In this document: one piece after another, positions 1 to 5,056 of the stretch
Layout of the letters: the number at the start of each line of letters is the position of its first letter
Numbering within the stretch: the first letter of the stretch is position 1
Assembly (NCBI GenBank): GCA_947632165.1
Contig: CANROI010000061.1
Coordinates: forward strand, 1-7,887
Direction: 5' to 3'
From: an uncultured Clostridia bacterium
GTDB taxonomy: Bacteria > Bacillota > Clostridia > Christensenellales > Borkfalkiaceae
Length of the DNA: 7,887 nucleotides
The notes under the pieces: generated by a model
Told to the model about the DNA's origin: nothing
The model's database searches: none
Seen by the model: the letters and a program-made list of their open reading frames with translations, nothing else
Program-made: the position numbers and the translations under genes

Positions 1-900
1 GTCGTCGTTGCGAGCACGGGCGTCATCGGCCAGCCGCTGTCGCTTACGCCGATCGCGGGCGGCATGGAAGCGCTCGTCGGCGGGCTTGGGCGCGGGGCGG
101 ACAGCAGCAGCGCCGCGGCAGAGGCGATCATGACGACGGATACCGTCCGGAAAGAGATCGCCTATACCTTCACGGCGGGCGGCAGGGAGTGCCGGATCGG
201 CGCGATCGCCAAGGGGGTGGGGATGATCTGCCCCAATATGGCGACGATGCTCTGCTTCATCACAACGGATGCAGCGATCTCGCCCGCAATGCTGCAGAAG
301 GCGCTCTCCGCGGACGTGAAGGACAGCTTCAATATGCTCTCCGTCGACCGCGACACCTCGACCAACGACACCCTCTGCGTTCTCGCGAGCGGGCGCGCGG
401 GGAATCGGGAGATCGCCTCGCAGGATGCGGACTACCGCGCGTTCCGGAAGGCGTTGCATGCCGTAACCGCCGCGCTCTGCCGCATGCTGGCGGGAGACGG
501 CGAGGGCGCGACCAAGCTCATCGAGTGCCGCGTGAGCGGCGCGGGGAGCAAAAAAGACGCGCGGCTCGCGGCGAAATCGGTGATCTCGTCCGATCTGCTC
601 AAGGCGGCGATGTTCGGCGCGGACGCCAATTGGGGAAGGGTGCTCTGTGCGCTCGGCTATTCGGGCGCAAAACTCGATATCGGCAAAATCGGCGTCGCGT
701 TCCGCACGCAGAAGGGCTATCTTCCCGTCTGCAAGAACGGCGCGGGGATCTTGTTCGACGAGGGCAAGGCGAAAGAAGTGCTGTCGGCGGACGAGATCGG
801 GATCGAGGTCGAACTCAACTGCGGCCGTTGCGGTGCGACGGCGTGGGGGTGCGACCTCACCTATGACTATGTAAAAATCAACGGAGACTACAGGACGTGA
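1..900 (+). CDS. argJ: Glutamate N-acetyltransferase / ornithine acetyltransferase ArgJ, 5'-truncated
   Basis: ArgJ moves the acetyl group from N-acetylornithine to glutamate, giving ornithine and N-acetylglutamate in the cytoplasmic acetyl-recycling arginine pathway. The frame is open from the first base, so the gene begins upstream; 299 codons are present against about 400 in the family, so roughly 100 N-terminal residues are missing. Visible motifs: ASTGVIG at codons 4-10, whose Thr-Gly pair matches the family oxyanion hole, and GMICPNMATML, where self-cleavage between Ala and Thr frees the nucleophile Thr (codon 82, bases 244-246). Everything after that Thr is the beta chain, including a GADANWGRV segment and the typical C-terminal CDLTYDYVKINGDYRT. 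An internal ATG at 64 is not the real start because conserved sequence precedes it. The TGA stop overlaps the argB start, implying co-transcription. Whether the enzyme can also use acetyl-CoA (bifunctional type) cannot be decided from sequence. Confidence 0.96.
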   Translation, partial: VVVASTGVIGQPLSLTPIAGGMEALVGGLGRGADSSSAAAEAIMTTDTVRKEIAYTFTAGGRECRIGAIAKGVGMICPNMATMLCFITTDAAISPAMLQKALSADVKDSFNMLSVDRDTSTNDTLCVLASGRAGNREIASQDADYRAFRKALHAVTAALCRMLAGDGEGATKLIECRVSGAGSKKDARLAAKSVISSDLLKAAMFGADANWGRVLCALGYSGAKLDIGKIGVAFRTQKGYLPVCKNGAGILFDEGKAKEVLSADEIGIEVELNCGRCGATAWGCDLTYDYVKINGDYRT

Positions 901-1754
901 TCGAAAAACAGCTGCAGGCGGAGATCCTTCTGGAGGCAATGCCCTACATCGAGAAGTACCGGCACAAGGTACTCGTCATCAAATACGGCGGCAACGCCAT
1001 GCTCGGCGACGAATTCAAGCGCTCGGTCATGCGCGATCTCACCCTTTTGAAGCTCGTCGGGATCAACGTCGTGCTCGTCCACGGCGGCGGTCCGGAGATC
1101 TCGCAGACGCTCAAGCGGATGGGGATCGAATCCCGCTTTGTCAACGGGCTCAGATATACCGATGCGGAGACGGCGGAAGTCGTCCGCATGGTGCTCGCGG
1201 GGAAGGTCAACAAGGAGCTCACGCACATGCTCGGCGCCCTGGGGGCGAATGCGCTCGGGATCTCCGGAATCGACGGCCGTCTGCTCCTCTGCGAGAAGGA
1301 GAGCGAGGAGCTCGGCTTTGTGGGGAAGATCGTCGAGGTCAACGCAAAGATCGTGACGGACGCGCTCGAAAAGGGGTATCTTCCCGTCATTTCGACGGTC
1401 GGCTGCGACGACGAAGGCAACATCTACAATGTGAATGCGGATACCGCCGCTTCCGCGATCGCGGGGGCGCTCAAGGCGGAGAGCCTCATTCTGATGACGG
1501 ATATCCGCGGCCTGCTCGCGGACAGAGAGGACGAAGACAGCCTCATCAAAAAGGTCTATGTCTCGGATATTCCCTCCCTCATCCGGGAAGGGATCATTTC
1601 GGGGGGGATGATCCCCAAAGTCAACTGCTGCAAGGAAGCGATCAGGAAGGGCGTCAGCCGGGTGTTCATAACCGACGGACGGGTGAAGCATTCCATTTTG
1701 CTTGAATTGCTGTCCGATGAAGGGATGGGAACGATGTTTGTAAAAGGCGACTGA
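897..1754 (+). CDS. argB: N-acetylglutamate kinase ArgB, probably arginine-inhibited
   Basis: ArgB phosphorylates N-acetylglutamate with ATP, the second step of the pathway and usually its control point when ArgJ recycles acetyl groups. The 285-residue protein shows amino acid kinase motifs in order: IKYGGNAM with Lys29, the glycine loop VHGGGPEI at 61-68, GLRYTDAET with the N-acetylglutamate-binding Arg86, NVNADTAA at 178-185 with Asp182, and GGMIPKV with Lys241. About 24 residues precede the first core strand (LLEAMPYIEKYRHK), and the C-terminus reads HSILLELLSDEGMGTM. Both traits mark the hexameric, arginine-inhibited class. I chose GTG at 897 because it keeps this N-terminal helix; GGAG at 883-886 lies 10 bases upstream. 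The next in-frame ATG, at 939, would remove the helix and has a GGAGG only 2 bases away. The gene overlaps the argJ stop as GTGA. Confidence 0.97.
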   Translation: MIEKQLQAEILLEAMPYIEKYRHKVLVIKYGGNAMLGDEFKRSVMRDLTLLKLVGINVVLVHGGGPEISQTLKRMGIESRFVNGLRYTDAETAEVVRMVLAGKVNKELTHMLGALGANALGISGIDGRLLLCEKESEELGFVGKIVEVNAKIVTDALEKGYLPVISTVGCDDEGNIYNVNADTAASAIAGALKAESLILMTDIRGLLADREDEDSLIKKVYVSDIPSLIREGIISGGMIPKVNCCKEAIRKGVSRVFITDGRVKHSILLELLSDEGMGTMFVKGD

Positions 1755-1773
1755 TTTTTCAATCGTCTTTTTT
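1742..1773 (+). terminator. Weak hairpin plus T-run between argB and argD; possible attenuator or pause site
   Basis: Bases 1742-1750 (AAAAGGCGA) can pair with 1763-1771 (TCGTCTTTT) as nine pairs including one G-U. After a one-base mismatch the stem can extend by TGA 1752-1754 with TCA 1759-1761 around a TTTT loop. The descending arm runs into six Ts at 1768-1773. The left arm covers the last codons of argB. The stem is rich in A-U pairs, so full termination is doubtful. A partial terminator, a pause site or an mRNA processing/stability element are all possible. Confidence 0.35.
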
Positions 1774-1805
1774 GTGGCTCAAAAAGAACGGCATAAAAAT
1801 CATAG

Positions 1806-1810
1806 GGAGG
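1806..1810 (+). promoter_or_regulatory. Strong ribosome binding site of argD
   Basis: GGAGG inside GGGAGGAG lies 7 bases before the ATG at 1818. This is the first gene after the only gap in the arg block, so it must start translation without coupling from argB. The site fixes the argD start. Confidence 0.8.
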
Positions 1811-1817
1811 AGCGGAA

Positions 1818-2987
1818 ATGTCCGATTTCGAACACATCAGGATCGCAAACGACGCCTACCTTGCCGAGAGCTATGCTCGTTTCCCCGTGGCGATCACGGG
1901 GGGCGAGGGCGCGACGCTCTTCGGCGCGGACGGCAAAAAATACATCGACTTCGGCTCCGGGATCGCGGTCAATCTCTTCGGCGCAAACGACGAAGGCTGG
2001 AAGACGGCGGTCAAGGAGCAGCTCGATCTGATTGCGCACGTCAGCAACTACTACTACTCGGAGCCGCAGGGCAGGCTCGCGGAGCTGCTGTGCGAAAGAA
2101 CGGGCGCAAAGCGGGTCTTTTTCGCCAATTCGGGCGGCGAGGCAAACGAATGCGCCTTCAAAGCGGCGCGCAAATATTCCTATATGAAATACGGCGCGGG
2201 GCGGAATAAGATCGTCTCGCTGAAGGGGAGTTTTCACGGCAGAACGCTGTTCACGCTGACGGCGACGGGGCAGGAGGAATTTCACAGATACTTCGATCCG
2301 TTCGTGCCGCAGGTGGACTATGCGGAGCCGACGATCGCGGACGTCCGCCGCGTTGCGGGCGGCGATACCTGCGCGGTCGTGATCGAATGCGTGCAGGGCG
2401 AAGGGGGCGTCGAGGCGCTCGATCCCGGGTTTGTCCGCGCGCTTGCCGCCGAATGCCGCGAGCGGGACATCCTGCTCATCTGCGACGAAGTGCAGTGCGG
2501 AAACGGAAGGACGGGCAAGCTGTATGCCTATGAGCATTACGGGATCACGCCCGACCTCGTCACCACGGCAAAGGGGCTGGGCGGCGGCCTTCCCATCGGC
2601 GCATGCCTCTTCTTCGACAGAACGGAGCACGTCTTAAAGCCGGGCGATCACGGCTCGACCTTCGGCGGGAATCCCGTCTGCTGTGCGGGCGGATGCTATG
2701 TGATGAGCCGTCTGAGCGAGGAATTTTTGCTCGAAGTGCAGGGCAGGGCGGAGTATCTCCGCGCAAAGCTCAAAAATATCTGCGGCGTCACGCGGGTCAC
2801 GGGGCTCGGGCTCATGATCGGGCTCGAAACGGGACGCGACGCGAAGGCGATCGCGGGAGAATGTCTGAATAGGGGGTTGCTCGTCCTCACCGCGCACAGC
2901 CATGTGCGCCTGCTCCCGCCGCTGAACATTGGCAAAACGGAGATGGACGAGGGGCTTGCGATATTACGGGAGGTAATCGAAGGATGA
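1818..2987 (+). CDS. argD: Acetylornithine aminotransferase ArgD
   Basis: This PLP-dependent class III aminotransferase converts N-acetylglutamate semialdehyde plus glutamate to N-acetylornithine and 2-oxoglutarate. Many family members also act as succinyldiaminopimelate aminotransferase in lysine synthesis, which sequence alone cannot exclude. The 389-residue length is normal. Motifs in order: GSGIAVN at 46-52; FANSGGEANE at 102-111 for the cofactor phosphate (this position is more often NSGAEANE); GSFHGRT at 137-143; VIECVQGEGG at 188-197; ICDEVQCGNGRTG at 221-233 with Asp223 for the pyridine nitrogen; TTAKGLGGGLPIGA at 249-262 with Lys252 as the Schiff-base lysine; and HGSTFGGNP at 278-286. 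The setting between argB and argF supports ArgD over ornithine or GABA aminotransferase. The stop overlaps the argF start by ATGA, so the two are likely translationally coupled. Confidence 0.96.
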   Translation: MSDFEHIRIANDAYLAESYARFPVAITGGEGATLFGADGKKYIDFGSGIAVNLFGANDEGWKTAVKEQLDLIAHVSNYYYSEPQGRLAELLCERTGAKRVFFANSGGEANECAFKAARKYSYMKYGAGRNKIVSLKGSFHGRTLFTLTATGQEEFHRYFDPFVPQVDYAEPTIADVRRVAGGDTCAVVIECVQGEGGVEALDPGFVRALAAECRERDILLICDEVQCGNGRTGKLYAYEHYGITPDLVTTAKGLGGGLPIGACLFFDRTEHVLKPGDHGSTFGGNPVCCAGGCYVMSRLSEEFLLEVQGRAEYLRAKLKNICGVTRVTGLGLMIGLETGRDAKAIAGECLNRGLLVLTAHSHVRLLPPLNIGKTEMDEGLAILREVIEG

Positions 2988-3886
2988 AACACTTACTCAA
3001 ACTCGGCGATCTGACGAAGGAGGAGATCCTCTCCATCCTCAATCTTGCCGACCAGCTCAAGTATGAGCGCAAAAACGGCGTAAACAAGAAGTATCTCGAG
3101 GGCAAGAAGCTCGGCATGATCTTCCAGAAGAGTTCTACGCGCACCCGCGTCTCCTTCGAGACGGGGATGTACGAACTCGGCGGCTATGCCCTCTTTCTGA
3201 GCAACCGCGATCTGCAGATCGGGCGGGGTGAACCCGTGGAGGACACCGCGCGGGTGCTCTCGCGCTATCTCGACGGGATCATGATCCGCACGTTTGCCCA
3301 GAAGGAGGTCGAGGATCTTGCGCGCTACGGCTCCATCCCCGTGATCAACGGGCTCACGGACTATTGCCATCCATGCCAGGTGCTCGCCGACCTCATGACC
3401 ATCCGTGAATACAAGGGCAATTTCCGGAACCTCAAGCTCTGCTTTATCGGGGACGGCAACAACATGGCGAACTCCCTCATGGTGGGGGCGGTCAAGACGG
3501 GCATGAAGTTCGCGATCGCCTGCCCCAAGGGCTATGAGCCGGACGCGGCGCTTATGCAGTGGGCGAAGGAGAACGGCGAATTTTTGATGACGGAGGATAT
3601 CTTCGAGGCCGCCGAGGGCGCGGACGTCGTCTATACCGACGTCTGGGCGTCGATGGGGCAGGAGGAGGAGAAGGCAAAGCGCGAACAGGCATTTGCGGGA
3701 TATCAGGTGAACGGGAAGCTCATGTCGGTCGCCAAGAAGGACGCAATGGTGCAGCATTGCCTGCCCGCACACCGCGGAGAGGAGATCGCGGCAGAGGTAT
3801 TCGAAGCGCATGCCGCGGAGATCTTCGAAGAGGCGGAAAACCGTCTCCACGCGCAAAAAGCGGTTCTGTGCAAACTTTTGCGCTGA
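2984..3886 (+). CDS. argF: Ornithine carbamoyltransferase ArgF
   Basis: ArgF transfers the carbamoyl group from carbamoyl phosphate to ornithine, giving citrulline. The 300-residue protein has the carbamoyl phosphate loop STRTR at 51-55, RTF at 102-104, HPCQ at 129-132, the second-domain start FIGDGNNMANS at 154-164, and the ornithine-specific DVWASMG at 219-225. It also has HCLPAHRGEE at 258-267, with the active-site cysteine. The SMG loop and HCLP separate it from aspartate carbamoyltransferase. Lying in a biosynthetic operon, with no arcA or arcC beside it, it is most likely the anabolic enzyme. The ATG at 2984 overlaps the argD stop; a GGAGG at 2969-2973 lies 10 bases upstream inside the end of argD. 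The next genes, carAB, make its co-substrate. Confidence 0.96.
   Translation: MKHLLKLGDLTKEEILSILNLADQLKYERKNGVNKKYLEGKKLGMIFQKSSTRTRVSFETGMYELGGYALFLSNRDLQIGRGEPVEDTARVLSRYLDGIMIRTFAQKEVEDLARYGSIPVINGLTDYCHPCQVLADLMTIREYKGNFRNLKLCFIGDGNNMANSLMVGAVKTGMKFAIACPKGYEPDAALMQWAKENGEFLMTEDIFEAAEGADVVYTDVWASMGQEEEKAKREQAFAGYQVNGKLMSVAKKDAMVQHCLPAHRGEEIAAEVFEAHAAEIFEEAENRLHAQKAVLCKLLR
3851..3883 (+). repeat. Inverted repeat at the 3' end of argF
   Basis: GCGCAAAA at 3851-3858 is the exact reverse complement of TTTTGCGC at 3876-3883, with a 17-base loop. Another G-C pair (3860 with 3875) is possible if A3859 bulges. The right arm ends immediately before the argF TGA. No T-run follows, so it does not look like a standard intrinsic terminator. 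It may be mRNA 3'-end structure or chance within coding sequence. Confidence 0.3.
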
Positions 3887-3907
3887 GCAACCCTCAAAAA
3901 TCGGCGT

Positions 3908-3934
3908 TTTGCATAGTACTATGTCAGACATAAT
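3908..3934 (+). promoter_or_regulatory. Candidate promoter for carAB
   Basis: CATAAT at 3929-3934 matches five of six bases of the sigma-A -10 box. TTTGCA at 3908-3913 matches four of six of the -35 box, but the 15-base spacer is shorter than the ideal 17. The region is AT-rich compared with the surrounding genes and lies 40-70 bases before carA. It could give carAB transcription independent of the arg genes upstream. The call rests on pattern alone. Confidence 0.35.
3912..3932. promoter_or_regulatory. Two overlapping palindromes upstream of carA; candidate operator
   Basis: CATAGTACTATG at 3912-3923 is a perfect 12-base palindrome. TATGTC-A-GACATA at 3920-3932 is a second perfect inverted repeat sharing TATG with the first. 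Together they place CATA/TATG half-sites at 3912, 3920 and 3929, alternating in direction and about one turn of the helix or slightly less apart. They sit between and over the candidate -35 and -10 boxes, as a repressor site would. The left flank, TTTGCAT, resembles one half of an ArgR/AhrC box, but the right half does not fit that consensus, so the regulator is unknown. Confidence 0.4.
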
Positions 3935-3976
3935 AGAGAGAAAAACGGCAAAAACAGATCATTTTGGGATAAAAAC

Positions 3977-5056
3977 ATGAAGAAAAAAGCGTATGTCACT
4001 TTGGAAAACGGCAAGGTGTTCGAGGGTGATTCCTTCGGCGCCGAGCGCGAGACGATCGGCGAGCTGGTGTTCACGACCGGCATGACGGGGTATCTCGAGA
4101 CGCTCACGGATCCCAGCTATTACGGCCAGATCGTCACGCAGACATTTCCGCTCATCGGCAACTACGGCGTGATTCCGCCCGATTTCGAGAGCCGGAAGAG
4201 CTTCCTCTTCGGGTACCTTGTCAGGGAGAAGTGCGACGTGCCCTCCAACTTCCGTTCGGAGGGGACGCTGGAGAACTATCTCAAGGCGCAGGGGATCCCC
4301 GCGGTCTGCGGGATCGACACCCGCGAACTCACCCGCACCGTGCGCGAGGCGGGCGTGATGAACGCCGCGATCTCATTCAGGCCCTTCCGTGATTTTTCCG
4401 CGCTCTCGGCCTACCGCGTCGAGAACGCCGTCGCCTCGGTCACGACCGACCGTGTGGAGACGGAGGGGAGAGAGGACGGGCTCAGGGTCGTCCTGTATGA
4501 CTTCGGCGCGAAGCGGAACATCGAAAGGGAGCTTGTAAAGCGGGGCTGCCGCGTGACGGTCGTGCCCGCGACCTATACGGCGAAGGAGGCGCTCGCGCTC
4601 GCGCCGGACGGGATCATGCTCACGAATGGCCCCGGGGATCCCGCCGAGAACAGAGCGATCATCGGAACGCTCAGAGAGCTTGCGGGAAAAAAGCCGATCT
4701 TCGGCATCTGCCTCGGGCATCAGCTCTTCGCGCTCGCGATGGGCGGGCAGACCCGCAAGATGAAATACGGCCACCGCGGGTCCAACCAGCCCGTCAGGGA
4801 ACTGAAAACGGGACGGGTGTTCATCACTTCCCAGAACCACGGCTACGAGGTCATCTCGGATTCGCTCGGGAGCGGAACGCTCTCCTACATCAACGCCAAT
4901 GACGGCACCTGCGAGGGGGTAGACTATCCCGAGCTCAACGCTTTCACGGTGCAGTTCCACCCCGAGGCGTGCGGCGGGCCGCTCGACGCGAATTTTCTGT
5001 TCGATACGTTTATAGAGAAGATGAGAAGCGCAAAAGAGGAGGCGCGCCATGCCTAA
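3977..5056 (+). CDS. carA: Carbamoyl phosphate synthase small (glutaminase) subunit CarA
   Basis: CarA hydrolyses glutamine and passes ammonia through a tunnel to CarB. At 359 residues it is of usual length. The N-terminal CPSase small-chain domain (about 1-140) begins AYVTLENGKVFEGDSFGAE, followed by the TTGMTGY motif at 33-39. The C-terminal class I glutamine amidotransferase domain (about 168-350) has LTNGPGDP at 215-222, GICLGHQ at 243-249 with nucleophile Cys245, QNHGYEV at 286-292, and QFHPEA at 326-331 with His328 and Glu330, so the catalytic triad is complete. The ATG at 3977 is preceded only by a weak GGGA at 3966-3969 (7-base spacing), unlike the strong sites of its neighbours, so initiation may be modest or regulated. 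The 3' end overlaps carB by 8 bases, typical of subunits made in equal amounts. Confidence 0.96.
   Translation: MKKKAYVTLENGKVFEGDSFGAERETIGELVFTTGMTGYLETLTDPSYYGQIVTQTFPLIGNYGVIPPDFESRKSFLFGYLVREKCDVPSNFRSEGTLENYLKAQGIPAVCGIDTRELTRTVREAGVMNAAISFRPFRDFSALSAYRVENAVASVTTDRVETEGREDGLRVVLYDFGAKRNIERELVKRGCRVTVVPATYTAKEALALAPDGIMLTNGPGDPAENRAIIGTLRELAGKKPIFGICLGHQLFALAMGGQTRKMKYGHRGSNQPVRELKTGRVFITSQNHGYEVISDSLGSGTLSYINANDGTCEGVDYPELNAFTVQFHPEACGGPLDANFLFDTFIEKMRSAKEEARHA
5036..5042 (+). promoter_or_regulatory. Strong ribosome binding site of carB inside carA
   Basis: GAGGAGG ends 6 bases before the carB ATG at 5049 and lies within the last codons of carA. It fixes the carB start and, with the ATGCCTAA overlap (5049-5056), points to coupled translation of the two subunits. 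Confidence 0.8.

Noticed and set aside
64..66. ATG at 64 as the start of argJ
   Set aside because: The frame is open upstream and encodes the conserved ASTGVIG motif before this ATG, so the gene is cut by the window edge.
189..866. A 225-codon + strand frame inside argJ
   Set aside because: Out of frame with the conserved ArgJ protein; low-complexity Arg/Gly-rich translation typical of a shifted GC-rich gene.
888..1691. A 267-codon minus-strand frame opposite argB
   Set aside because: Shadow frame with no family motif, while argB is intact on the + strand.
1772..2209. Small + strand frames in the argB-argD gap that run into argD
   Set aside because: They use other frames of the argD coding region, give Arg-rich sequence, and the ribosome binding site at 1806-1810 fits the argD ATG.
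3908..3925. A full ArgR/AhrC box upstream of carA
   Set aside because: Only the left half (TTTGCAT) fits; the right half departs from the consensus at several positions, so I list it as an operator for an unknown regulator.
2993..3931. A 312-codon minus-strand open frame covering argF
   Set aside because: Also codon-aligned with the sense gene, with no known motif. The true argF motifs on the + strand are complete.
3887..3976. A riboswitch, T-box or PyrR-type attenuator before carA
   Set aside because: The gap is only 90 bases, with no terminator/antiterminator pair and no recognisable conserved motif.
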